From NCBI RefSeq assembly GCF_001540865.1, contig NC_033634.1, forward strand, positions 2,060,729 to 2,124,728: DNA of 64,000 nt, written 5' to 3'. This stretch comes from Ananas comosus (Eukaryota; Streptophyta; Magnoliopsida; Poales; Bromeliaceae). Position numbers and translations under genes: made by a program. The notes beneath the pieces were generated by a model that made no database searches, had not been told where the DNA came from, and saw nothing but the letters and a program-made list of their open reading frames with translations. Below are positions 23,791 through 35,821 of this stretch, in pieces; within the stretch, counting starts at the first letter, position 1; each line of letters begins with the position of its first letter.

Positions 23791-24214
23791 TATAGCTAGA
23801 AATTTTCAACACGGTATTCCACCCAGCCAAGTGTAATCGAGATTTGCCTTCATTTCTGATGTGAATTGGGTAATCTGTTAGATGGTTGGTACCAAACTTA
23901 AGATTATCGATTATCTATGGTAACAATCTTGTCTCTAGGGCCTCTATCGAATAACATACCCATGTTTCAATCCAATAGTAAAGCCAAGCACCGTGTGACA
24001 TGTGGTTGCTCACAAAGTGGAAAAATTGCATAAATCAAGTAAAATCGGGTTTTCTTTTCCAACTCCAATTGTTTCTTGGGATAATGTATATGCCGGATAC
24101 ATCATGCTTAGGCTAAGTACCTATCAATAGACCTTTTTTTGGTTGATGAGAAAGTTGCAAATCGATCAATCAGATCTCTCTATGTAACAACTGACTATCA
24201 AAATGTGGAAAACA

Positions 24215-24515
24215 TTTCTCCTTAAAAGTACTTTTACAGACTTGAGGAAAAATTGAAGTTTTCGTTTTCCGCTGTTTCTCGGCGAAAAATGAAAATGCAA
24301 GCCGCGTAAAACTTTTTTCATTCATTTTTTTTTCCACCAAACCAGAAAAATGTGATTTTTTTTTCCCTTTCAACCAAACAAATGTTGATGAAAAATTACT
24401 TTTTTCTTTTCCTACGAATCAAATGCTACAAAATGTAAAACTTTTTTTCCCTGAAAATTTTTTTCCCTGGAAAAATTATTTTTCACGGATTTAAGTTGAG
24501 CCAAATTAATGGACC
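24215..24515. repeat. Partial TTTGGTTC-type MITE
   Basis: It matches the right part of the element at 56095-56470 (CGTAAAACTTTTTTCATTCATTTT, AAATGTGATTTTTTTT-like and the end GATTTAAGTTGAGCCAAAT), but its left end is not recognisable. Confidence 0.5.
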
Positions 24516-27500
24516 CTAACCTTCACAAACATCAAACTAGCTAATGCAGAGACCATGACAATAGTAGGAGAAAAAGGAAGGAAGCTCAAAGATGAGAACA
24601 AAGAGAAGCATCGAGGCCAAAACTCAAGTTTCAAAGAGTTTAATTAGATGACGAAATCAGCCAAAATAAAGGAGTAAAGAAATAGAAGGTTGGTATAAAC
24701 ATGTGGATCAGAAAATGGAGAGAGTTCCCCCTTTTCTTGCCAGTCAAAATTAATCAACAAAGAAGAGATGACTCGTGAAGAAAGTGGGGTTTTGGGTTTT
24801 GACGGAGTGTAACATTAATTCAGTGGTAGAGTATGATGATGAACTTCAAGGTTTTGCTGATGAATAGAGGTGGACCAAAATTCACATAGTCAAGAGGATT
24901 GCATTAATCCAACTAAATCCAATCTTGACTATATAGAGTTTTAGCAAGAGATGAATGGAGAATTCTCTATCCAAAACACATTCCTAACATATATTTTGAC
25001 AATCTACCAATATTATAATCTTGAGTGAATAAATAGGTAGGGCTTTCAACATTTAACTATTCCAAGAAATCATTCGATACAACCAAACAAAATTACAAAC
25101 TATTGTATTTAAGACTAGTACTAATAACATGATTAGAGACTTAAGAGTTGAAATCACATAAAAAATCCATAATAACAAAATAAACCAGTTAAATTAAATT
25201 CCCGTGTTCAATCCATCATCATAGGCTAGGACACAATCTTGACATCCTGATCTCCATAGCTACATACCTTTCGAATCTTTAGGCCTTAAACAAGACAAAT
25301 ATATGGATGGACTATAAAAATCAAGCATTGATTGATGACAATGGTGTAAATTTATAAAGGAAACTTCAGTTAGTCCCTCTATGGTTCAGTACATTTTCAT
25401 TTTGCAAACATGTAGTGTGAAAGGTGTCACTTTACTAACCTGTGATTTTGTTTGCTTCATTGTAAGAACCTATAACTTAAAACACAATGCTAGCCCTACA
25501 ACCCAAATGAGTTTATAAATCTTACAACCCCCCATCAACCAAGGGTCAACTTCCATCCACTAGTCTCGTCAATTCCCCTTTTTTTTAATGCTAAAAGCAG
25601 GAAAGGATTTTTTTAATCCCTAGAGAGGAGGGTTACAACCCTTTTTGGGTTGTAGACGTGACATTTCTTAGAAGTGTGTTAACTATTTATACTTTACAAA
25701 CCACAGGGTAATAGAGTACAAATTATAAGCAACCAAGATGCCACATTTTAGCATACTATGGTTAGCAAAATGTATCACTTTTCTTTCATATGGTTTGTAA
25801 ATTATAGCATTCTGTTACCCTATTTAACTATTGTCTTTAGGGTGAAACAAAATTGAAACTATAGGATAGCATATTAATAAAATTTTAAATCACATGGTGG
25901 CAAAGTAAAAATACGATAAACTACAAGCGAGCTAGCTGATGATCTCACTAATCCATATGAAGAAGCATTAAATAGAAGTAAGAGAACAAAATTGACAATA
26001 ACTAAAAGATACTTCACCTACGCAAAAATCATCGCACAATAGTGATTAGTGTAATAATACTCGATAATATTTTAAAATTTCCTCTAACAAAATCCAATTA
26101 GCAACGAAATAGAAGCGAGCAAAAAAAAAAGACAGTAACAAAAAGATACTTGGCCTATGCGAAAATTATGGACAACAGTGAGAGTAAGATTAATGCAGTA
26201 ATACTTGATAATATTTTAAATTTCCTCTCACAAAAGCTGTGCTTTTTATAAAAAGATTGAAGAGAATACATGCATGTATAAGCAGCACTTCATATTTAAC
26301 ATTTTTTATGTAATTTTTATTCTTTCTATAAAAGCTACCTCACAATGATCAATGTTACAAAAGGTCCTTGCATTTATTCATTCGGCTCAAATCCTGCCAC
26401 ACCAATATTTCCACAAACAATTCCCTAAATTTATATTCTTCTTTCAAATCAAAGGTTCTTAATGAATAGTTGAATAGTTAACCAAATTATTCTACCAGCA
26501 AAAGGGTATTATTTAACTGCTCAACCAATGAATAGAACCAGATCTGCCTTTGCCCGAAAACGATTGAATATCAACATCCATCATTAATCTGCCCAATGGA
26601 AGCAACAATGACTATGACCTAAAAATCGACCTCTATGCCGATTGACATGAAACAGTAGAATCAACAAACATTGGCTATAACTGGTGCATCTCTACAATAG
26701 TCCACCATTTACCTATCAATCATTGATCTTTCATCTTCTATTCGGATCATACTATCCATGAAGTAGTAGTTTTTTCACATTAAAAAACTAAGCCATTGAA
26801 CTAAAACTGTTCAATGAATAGAGAATGGCAGAATCAGGGCGCATTGGCAAAAGGATGAACTACATGGATGCAAAAAATTATTCTCTAAAGTAAGACTGAA
26901 ATGAAACAAAGTCAAAAAATTTTGGGGGCTTGTAAAATCAAGAGTTTGAGGACCAAAATAAAATCCGACCAAGAGTCCAGGGACTAGCAGTGCAATTTAC
27001 CCCAATAAAAACAAGCCATATGTAAAAGCTATGCAAGAAGTTATCCAGTCATTAAATAAGACACATAAAATAGAGTCTGCTGTCCGCACTCAAGCAATTC
27101 AATTCTTATTTTAATTCAAATAAAAGCCAATTGAACAGTAAAGGGGGAAAAAAGCAATCAGTAAGAGAAGCCGCTAAGTAAACAAAGGACTTATGCCTAT
27201 CAGTAGGTGTAAATCTTACACTCCACCGTTCCAAAGATTTAGAATCCCCTTTTGAGTTATCGGTATTGAAAAAACAAAAGTTCGATAAGATTAGTGAAAA
27301 GAAATATTGGCCTTTATATGAATGATCCAACAACCACTGAAGGTCTGCATGGGACCATCCACCTAAATCATTCGATACAAATGATTTAGATTGACCAACT
27401 GAGAGTGGGGACTAAAGGAGATCAATCCAAGACTCTTGAGAGTGATTTAGGAAGCTGGGAAGAAAAAATCAAATAAAACAAGCCACAGATCTAACCTTGA

Positions 27501-27964
27501 GTAATGGTATGATTTCCAGATCAAGTAACTCCATGGCTGCAAATTGGAGAAAAAGGGAAAGAAAAATTTTTTTAAAAAAGAAAGGTAATCCAATCTTTTA
27601 ATCTTCTGAAAAAAAAAAAACAAAAAAGATGTGCCTCTTTTGGAAGAGATAAAAGATGATTGGTTAGAAAGTAAACACTTCTGCTGAAATTAAACCTTAT
27701 ATTCTCAAACTAAAGCAAGGAGTAGTTTCTTCCAATCAACTACAAAGATGGTAACATAAATATAATAAGGGACAAAAGATGATTAATGAGGAAGGAAACC
27801 ACAGCTTCTTTTCCCTATCCTTTCCTCATACTTTGCTTCTAAAGCTAAAATAAGAAGTGTTGGGTTATTATAATCAACTGCAAAGATGGAGAAGCAACAC
27901 AGGCAAAAAATAAAAATAAAAATAAAAATAAAAATAATAAAGAAGATGATAATATTTAATGGGT

Positions 27965-28420
27965 TATATTCAGAATAAAGAGACCCTTGCCATTAATATG
28001 GTTCATCATCAAGTTTCGATCGTGCTACTTCCTTTGAAGATGCGTCTCCATAAAATCCTGCAAAGATGAGGGCTTTTTCCCGTTTCCAGCTCTAACAGCT
28101 TCCACATCTATTAAAAACCCAAAAAGGTTAAAAGGAATAGACCCTTACTGTTGATGGGTCGTCGTCAGAACCCGATCTCGTTGCTTCCTTTGAAGACGCA
28201 TCTCCATATAAACCTGCAAAGGTGAGAGCTTTTTCCCATTTCTAGCTCTAACAGCTTCGACATATGCTAAAAACCCAAAGGTTAGAAGAAATGGACCCTC
28301 GCCATTGATTGGTCGTCGTCGTCAAAATCCGACCTTATTGCTTCCTTGAGGATGCATCTCCATAGAAACCTGCAAATTTTAGAGATTTTTTTTTACAATT
28401 TCTAGCTAAAAAATCTCCCA
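27965..28420. repeat. Three tandem repeats of about 155 bp
   Basis: Three diverged head-to-tail units each contain TTGCTTCCTTTGAAGA-like, ATCTCCATA, CCTGCAAAG and TTTCTAGCTCTAACAGCTTC segments, starting about 28018, 28172 and 28331. They are unrelated to the array at 29201. No coding signal. Confidence 0.75.
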
Positions 28421-28696
28421 GAGAGGAGAGAGAGAGAGAGAGATGCGTAGAGAGGATTTAAATCCAAAAGGATTGATTAGTCGAACACGCTGCGTTCCGT
28501 TAAATCCGTCCCCTCAAAAAGTGACGCGCCTGTCCTCTCCCCGGTCCAAACCCTAATGTTCCGTCCCCAATTTCCCGAAAAACAAAAAAAAAAACCAAAT
28601 TAAATCCAAATTTCAAATTTTAAGTACAACACCACATCATGCATCTACCTCGGAAAGATCTCACTCCCAATAAGCGCAAAACGTCGTGAGCACGCG

Positions 28697-28702
<6 letters not shown>

Positions 28703-28736
<34 letters not shown>
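28703..28736. repeat. (CT)n microsatellite
   Basis: About seventeen CT units, followed by ACACAACA repeats and a second CT run (28767-28783). This is the type of tract found in plant 5' leaders, but no downstream gene is recognised. Confidence 0.9.
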
Positions 28737-28740
<4 letters not shown>

Positions 28741-28997
28741 ACACACAACACACAACACACAACAGACCTCTCTCTCTCTCTCTAAACGTAGAAGATGTTG
28801 ATGATGACGACGATGAAAGAATTGCAACCAATCGAGGAAGAAAGAGGCTGACAGAAAGGGAAGTGAGCACGCAACGGAACGGAACGCTGAAAAGAAACCC
28901 TACCGCCCGTTACCGATATGTGCTCACTCTCTTCTGTCAGCCTCCCGTACACGTATACACGCATCGTCGTCCCCAAAACCCCACCATTAAAATTTGA

Positions 28998-29066
28998 GAA
29001 GAAGAAGAAGAAGAAGAAGAAGAAGAAGAAGAAGAAGAGGAGGAGGAGGAGGAGGAGGAGGAGGAG
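28998..29066. repeat. (GAA)n(GGA)n microsatellite
   Basis: A run of GAA triplets passes into GGA triplets. It is followed within 25 bases by an undetermined base at 29090. Confidence 0.95.
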
Positions 29067-29200
29067 ACCCATTGTAGGCCAAATTAATTNAAAAGGCGGG
29101 GGAGGAGAGGGGTGGGGTTTAATGGGGTATTAATTGATGGGTGATTATCACTGTTGAGATAGTGAGAAGAAATGGGTCAGGAAAGGGGCGAGTGTCGTTT

Positions 29201-30410
29201 GGATAGATTCCGGCGACATCAGCTGTCGTTGTGGGACCCGCGAGGGGACGACTGAAGTGACGCGGCACCTCATCCAAAAAGTTTTACACTATATCAGTCA
29301 TATTATATCATCTATTAATAATTAATTATATTTTTTATTTTAAATAAACAATTTAGGTAGATTCGGACGACAGCCGCTGTCGTTTGTTAGATTCGGGAGG
29401 GGAAGAGTGAAGCGACGCGGTTGCTTATCTGGAAAAATTTTACTATGTACCAGTCATATTATATCATCTATTAACAATTAATTATATTTTTTATTCTAAG
29501 TAAAAGTTTGGATAGATTCGAGCGACAGCGATTGTTGCGGGACCCGGAAGGAAGGAGTAAAATAACGTGGCAACTCATGCACCTAGAGAGATTTTATTGT
29601 GTATTAGCCACGCTATATCATCTATTAATAACTAATTATATTTCTTATTTTAAATAAAAATTTGTATAGATTCAGACGATAGTGATTGTTGTGGGACCCG
29701 GGAGGGAGGAGTGAAGTGATGTGGTAGCTCACTGGAAGAAATTTTACTGTTTATCAGTCACACTATATCATCTATTAACAATTAATTATATCTCTCATTT
29801 TAAGTAAAAATTTGGATAGATTCGGGCGACAGCTGTTGTTGTGGGACCTAGGATGGAGGAGCGAAGTGACGTGGCAGCTCACACAGAGAGATTTTACTGT
29901 GTATTAGTCACACTATATCATCTATTAACAATTAATTATATCTCTCATTTTAAGTAAAAAATTGGATAGATTCGGGCGACAGTGGCTGTTGTGGGACCCG
30001 GGAGGGAGGAGTGAAGTGACGTGGCAGCTCACCCAGAGAGATTTTACTGTGTATCAGTCACACTATATCATCTATTAACAATTAATTATATTTCTTATTT
30101 TAAATAAAAATTTGGATAGATTCGGGCAACAGCGGTTGTTGTGGAACTCGGGAGGGAGGAGTGAAGTGACGTGGCAGCTCACTGAGAAATTTTACTGTGT
30201 ATTAGTCACACTACATCATATATTAACAATTAATTATATATCTCATTTTAAGTAAAAATTTGGATAGATTCGGACGACAGGTGTTGTCGTGGGACCCGGG
30301 AGAGGAGGAACGAACTGATGTGGTGGCTCACCAAGAGAGATTTTACTATGTATCAGTCACACTACCATATTTATTAACAATTAATTATATCTCCCATTAA
30401 AAATTACAAT
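29201..30410 (+). repeat. Array of eight ~150-bp tandem repeats
   Basis: Units begin at GGATAGATTC or a variant at 29201, 29355, 29510, 29664, 29814, 29964, 30114 and 30262 (periods 148-155). Each unit has CGACAGC..GTTG, GGGACCCGGGAGGGAGGAG, TGACGTGGCAGCTCAC, CAGTCACACTATATCATC and AACAATTAATTATAT. The last five units are most alike. An inverted array of the same unit lies at 33888-34305. No coding signal. Confidence 0.95.
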
Positions 30411-30420
30411 AAAAATATTT

Positions 30421-30800
30421 GGCCTAAATTACAAAAAAATAAAATTTGTAAATATTCACTTTTTTACTTTTCCTTTTTGACTTTCAAAACCCTATATTTT
30501 TTCCTCTTAAAATTTCAGAAATATTTTCAGAAGGGTACGACATTAATGGACATTAATGGAGAGAGCAAAATGATCAAATTACTCTTACTTCTTCTATAAG
30601 GAAAAAAAATATATATATTTATGTAATTTTGAAGTGCATGTAAAAATTTATAAAAAATGGACGGAATATATATGGAACCCTAACAGAGGGGGCTAAATGC
30701 AACAATTTGAAATATTGAAGGGTAAAATATAGGTTTTTAAAAGTCCGGAAGGAAAAGTGTAGAAGCAGATATTTATAAGGAGTTTTTGTGTAATTTAGCT
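30421..30800. mobile_element. Mutator-type MITE with 9-bp target duplication
   Basis: It starts GGCCTAAATTAC and ends GTAATTTAGCT, with the 9-mer aaaatattt on both sides (30412-30420, 30801-30809). It belongs with the elements at 6218 and 36858 by its ends and the inner CACTTTTTTACTTTTCC / GGTTTTTAAAAG blocks. It abuts the right end of the tandem array. Confidence 0.82.
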
Positions 30801-30934
30801 AAAATATTTTTCTAATAATCATGATGGAACCGGTGAATTTAAGAAACAAATCGGCAATATAATTGATGCATTCTAGATTTTCCGTTCTGAAATAACTTAT
30901 TTGTTATAATGAAAATACAATAATGAAAATACAA

Positions 30935-32843
30935 GGCCAATTTGCATAAAAAATCTACTAGTTTTGGACTTTTGCAAAACCGGGCCACTTTTTTCGTTTT
31001 TGCAGATTCGATCCGCCTTTTCAGCCACCTAACTAAAATACCCTTATTGCTTTTTCTCTCTCCTCTTTCTCTCTCCTTTTTTTTTTCTCGTTCATTTTGT
31101 TTTCTCTCGCCGAAGAGGCAGCGGAGGCAGAGGCGGAAGCGAAAATGACCCATCTCGCCTCTCACCCTTATGCTCTCGCCCTCAACCTCGCCCTCGCCCT
31201 CGCCCTCACCCGCGCACCCCGACCTTCGACTCTCCTCCACCATCTCCGACGACGACGCCTCTCTCGCCCTTCCCCGCCCTTCTCGTCCTCTCCCTTTCAT
31301 TCCTCCTCTGCCGCCTTCGACGAAAACACATCTTCGCCGACGCCGACACCGTGGAGGTCGCTGCGGCGCTGCAGCCTCAGAGCAAGGGTTCTTAGCGGCG
31401 TTGTCGACGGTGCTAGCAGAGACGGGTGACAAAAAAAATATAGAAGAAGTAAGAACAAAAAATAAAGATAAAAAATTATAGAAAAAAAAATGAGGATAAA
31501 ATTGCACTGTTAAAATAAAATTGCATTATTTTAAAAGAACGTTGCACTATTAAGATGTAAACTGCAGGTTTAAGATAAAAATTACACTCTTTAAACGAAA
31601 ATTACACTCTTTGGGAGATATTTATACTGTTTCTCCTCTTATTGCACTCTTTCAGATGTAAACCGCATCCATTAAGATGAAAGTTATACTTTTAAAACGA
31701 AAGTTACACTCTTTGAGAGATATTTACACTGTTTCTTTTCTTATTGCACTCTTTGAGATGTACACTTCATCACTTTAAGAGATATTTATACTGTTTTTCT
31801 TCTTGTTGCACTATTTTTTCTCTTAAAGGGTGCAGTTTAAGAGAAAAAATAATGTAATAAAAGAAGAAATAGTGCAACAAGAAGAGAAACAATGCAACAA
31901 GAGGAGAAACCGTATAAATATCTCTTAAAGAGGTGCAGTTTAATCTGAAAGAGTGCAAATAGAGAAAAAATCGTGTAAATATCTCTCAAAGAGTGTAACT
32001 TTCGTTTAAAGAGTGTAACTTTCATATTAGTGTATGCAGTTTACATCTAAAATAGTGCAATAAGAGGAGAAACAATGTAAATATTTTTCAAAGAGTATAA
32101 TTTTTATTTAAAGAGTGTAATTTTCATCTTAAAGCTGCAGTTTATATCTTAAATAGTACAATTTATGTCCATAATAGTGTAACGTTTTTTTAAAACAGTA
32201 TAATTTTTTTTTTAACGGTGCAATTTCATCTTCATCTTTTTTTTTTCTATAATTTTTTTTTTCTTGCTTCTTCTATAATTTTTTTTTTTCACCCCTCTCT
32301 GCCAACGGTCATGGCGTTGGCGACGACACCGCTAAGGAGCCCTCGCTTCGAGGCTGTAGCACCGCAGCGACCTCCACGGTGTCGGCGTCGGCGAAGATGC
32401 GTCGTCGTCGGAGGCGGCAGAGGAGGAGGGAGAGGGAGAGGGAGAGGACAAGAAGGGTGGGGAAGGGCGAGAGAGGCGTCGTTGTCGGAGATGGTGGAGG
32501 AGAGTCGGAGAGGAAAAAAAAAGAGTCGCGGCGCGGTCTCGGTGGGGTTGGAGACGAGGAAAGTGGGGGGTGCGCGGGCGAGGGTAAGGGCAAGCGCGAG
32601 AGCATGGGGTTGAGAGACGAGGCGGACCGTTTCCGCCTCCGCCTCTACCTCCGTTGCTTTCTTCGGTGAGAGGAAAAAAAAATGAACGAGAAAAAAAAAG
32701 AGGAGAGAGAAAGAGGAGAGAGAAAAAATAATCAGGGTATTTTGGTCAGTTTGCTGAAAAAGTGGACCGAATCTGCAAAAACAAAAAAGATGGTCCGGTT
32801 TTGCAAAAGCCCAAAACTAGTGGATTTTTTATGCAAATTTGCC
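30935..32843. mobile_element. Mutator-like element with ~500-bp terminal inverted repeats
   Basis: A 1909-bp element with ends GGCCAATTTGCATAAAAAAT and the inverted ATTTTTTATGCAAATTTGCC, flanked by the 9-mer aaaatacaa on both sides (30926-30934, 32844-32852). The inverted repeats run about 500 bp inward and include GC-rich simple sequence. The centre (31500-32220) is a mosaic of GAGTGTAA / TTACACTC repeats in both orientations. There is no transposase; long frames inside are low-complexity Arg/Ser/Glu strings and are not genes. A truncated relative begins at 38354. Confidence 0.88.
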
Positions 32844-32996
32844 AAAATACAAGGTGATAAAAAGAGAGGGTGGATTATTCATAATTCTTTTATTAATTTA
32901 AGGTGTCACTTTAGCAGTGAGAAACAAATGCTTGAAAACCTTCTTTTTTTTTACTTTTAATGTTTTTTTTTAAACAAGTTGTCAATCTTTGCTCCA

Positions 32997-33700
32997 TGGA
33001 TGTTTGGTTCCCTGTAAAAGTACTCTGAAAATTAATTTTTAATTGAAAAATATTTTTCTGATGTTTGGTTCTTTGTAAAAGAAAATTTTCGGAAAATTTT
33101 TTTTACGGATAAAAGCTGAAAAATTCAAAAGAGCGGAAAACGAAAAGCTACAGTGAAAAATGGCGGGGCTCATATGGTTTTTTGCACGTGGTCCACGAGG
33201 TGGGCTCCACCTTGTGGACCGCGTGAGAGAGAGTGGGCAGTAGAACCCTCTCTCTCTCTCTGATTTTATATTTTTATATATATAAAAAATTTTATTTATA
33301 AATATATAATAATTTATTTTATAATATTATATATATATTATTATATATTATTTTACATATTTATTATATTATATATTTTAAATATATATTTTGTTTATAA
33401 ATCTAAATTATAATAATTAAATATATTATGATATTTATTATATATTAATAATATATAATAATATATATAATAGGAGAAATATATATAATAATTTTTTATA
33501 TATAATATAATAATTATTATATATTAATAATATATATAATAAAAGATATATTAAATAGTTTTTTATCTATTTTTTTTTTCAACCAAATGACTGTAATGAA
33601 AAATTATTTTTCTTTTCCTATAAACCAAATACTAAACAACGTTTTTTTTCCACCGATTTTTTTTTTTTCCACAGTTTTACGTGGAACCAAACACACCCCT
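32997..33700. repeat. TTTGGTTC-type MITE with extremely AT-rich core
   Basis: The ends are GATGTTTGGTTCCCTGTAAAA and the inverted TTTTACGTGGAACCAAACAC. The left motif occurs twice (33003 and 33061). The core 33260-33560 is almost pure A/T. Confidence 0.65.
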
Positions 33701-33887
33701 AATAGTCGAAATGTATTGAAAATTAGTTGACAATGACAATATAAAGGGGAAAGTCCTCTAATGGACAATAACAATATACGCATACGGATTAATCACCTAT
33801 TTCAAATCAAATAATAGTCTTTATGCTGTCATAATATCCAAATAATAAACTATTAAGTTACAAATAAGCTTTGTATATGCTACAAAT

Positions 33888-34305
33888 CCTATTTTTACTT
33901 AAAATGAGATATATAATCAATTGTTAATATATGATGTAGTGTGACTGATATACAGTAAAATTTTTCGGGTGAGCTGCCACGTCACTTCACTCCTCCCACC
34001 CGGGTCCCACAACAATTACTGTCGCCCGAATCTATCCAAATTTTTATTTAAAATAAGAAATATAATTAATTGTTAATAGATGATATAGTGTGACTGATAC
34101 ACAGTAAAATCTCTCTGGGTGAGCTGCCACGCCACTTCACTCCTCCCTCCCGGGTCCCACAACAACCATTGACGCCCGAATCTATCCAAATTTTTACTTA
34201 AAATGAGGGATATAATTAATTGTTAATAGATGATATAGTGTGACTAATACACAATAAAATCTCTCTGGGTGAGCTGCCACGTCACTTCGCTCCTCCCTCC
34301 TGGGT
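33888..34305 (-). repeat. Inverted partner array, about 2.7 units of the 150-bp repeat
   Basis: Reverse-complement units of the 29201-30410 array (GAATCTATCC at 34028 and 34178, GAGCTGCCACGTCACTTC repeated) in the opposite orientation, ending abruptly after CTCCCTCCTGGGTT. Confidence 0.92.
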
Positions 34306-34715
34306 TAAGGAGGCCTACCTACATTGGCCATGGCCTTCCCTGAATTTTTAAAAATTACAATAAAAGTTCTTTATAGTAAAAATTAAAATATTATCAATTT
34401 TAATTTTAGAGGGCCAAGTTTTTTTTTTTTTTTTTCCGAACTCCTTAGTCCTTTAATTTTCTTCAGTTTTTACAATCTTGCTTTTCTTCGAACACAATAT
34501 CGCTACTGTTGTTAGCAATACGTGATTAGTGAATCTGACAATCTGTTTTTTTTTACTATCTAAGCTCGAATTTTTTTTCTGTCAAATCTAAATTTTGGCC
34601 CCACCCCACCAAACCTTAATTTCTGGCCTCGACGTCATTTTTTTACAACAATCTTATCATATTCTCTTCTTCTTCTTTTTTTAATATATTAAAAGCTCAA
34701 AAGGGTTGTCTAGAT

Positions 34716-34858
34716 GACCGACCGTCCCTAGAGTAAGTGGTAAATGGCTTGGTACGTGGTTGGTATTCGAGATCTAAGTTCGAATCCTAATTGATTCACA
34801 TTTCCAGCTAAGTTTATTTCTAAATAAAATAAACGAAACGGATAGCGTGCTACCTATT
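34716..34858 (+). mobile_element. tRNA-derived SINE, copy without visible target duplication
   Basis: GACCGACCGTCCCTAGAG, an A-box region, the B-box GTTCGAATCC, CCAGCTAAGTTTATTTC and GATAGCGTGCTACC are all present in order. The A-rich tail and a clear target duplication are lacking. Confidence 0.8.
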
Positions 34859-35250
34859 TATGAGCAATACTACCGGACTTGTACACCTATAATGCAGGTA
34901 TAAAATCTGCACCCGAGACTCTTTATAATTCAAAATTGCTTACTTGTCTTATCTTACCAACTTTTTAAAATACAGAATTCAAAAGAAAATTCTCTTCGAT
35001 AATAATTTGTATAAAATATACATTCTATAATAGAGTACGTACACATAATAGAGATGTCAACAGATCAGATTTGGGATGAATTTTTTAAAAATCCGAACCA
35101 GAACCTGACTACTGAACCCGTTCAACCCGACCAAAAATCCGAACCTGCAAACCCGAATCCGAAACAATTATTTCTCTTTACAAAATTTCAAAATATTTTA
35201 CATTAAATTTAAAATTTTAAAATACAAACTCAACTATAATATCAACTATA

Positions 35251-35812
35251 TAGAGTAGGGCTCCTGTGCTCTCAGGAGCACGGAGGCCTCTGTGCTCCTG
35301 AGCCGTTTTCGATGATGGAATTTTCGAATCGACGATCGGCTCCGTTAGACTTGATCTAACGTATTTGAAGTTTCTAGAAAATAATTTTTGCGATTTTTCG
35401 ATATCATTTACCTAGCAATCGAAAGAATTTAAAATCAATAATTTTTAACGGATGAAAATAAAAATCCTATAAAAAGTGGTGATTTAGCACTAAAATTTTC
35501 GATCATAAATATTGATCTTGTTGTAAATAGTATAAAAAATTTTGTATCAAAATTTCATCTGATTTGAATACTTCTACACCATTAAACTTGAAAACGACAG
35601 ATATCAACCATTAAAAATTATTAATTTTGAATCCTTTCGATCACTAGATAAATGATATCAAAAAATCGCAACAATTATTTTCTAGAAACTTCAAATAACC
35701 TAGATCAAGTCTAACGGAGCCGATCGTCGACTCGAAAATTCCATTATCGAAAACGGCTCAGGAGCACGGAGGCCTCCGTGCTCCTGAGAGCACAGCAGCC
35801 CTGCTCTATATA
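35251..35812. mobile_element. (TA)n-flanked MITE, copy 2
   Basis: The inverted ends run about 200 bp: TAGAGTAGGGCTCCTGTGC and CTCAGGAGCACGGAGGCC on the left, with their inverse on the right. The inner blocks CGGCTCCGTTAGACTTGAT and TTTTCGATATCATTTACC are also inverted. TATATAGAG sequence borders both ends. Confidence 0.85.
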
Positions 35813-35821
35813 GAGCATGGA

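Noticed and set aside
29201..30410. Regular repeat array considered as a CRISPR-like or spacer array
   Set aside because: The units are 150 bp and diverge along their whole length, with no short conserved repeat plus unique spacer pattern, in a plant nuclear genome.
30839..31507. Minus-strand frame of 222 codons and nearby plus frames
   Set aside because: They lie in the left arm of the Mutator-like element, are low-complexity Arg/Glu/Ser strings and recur inverted in the right arm.
32218..32960. Plus-strand frames of 92-131 codons
   Set aside because: Right-arm counterparts of the same transposon inverted repeat, with no domain.
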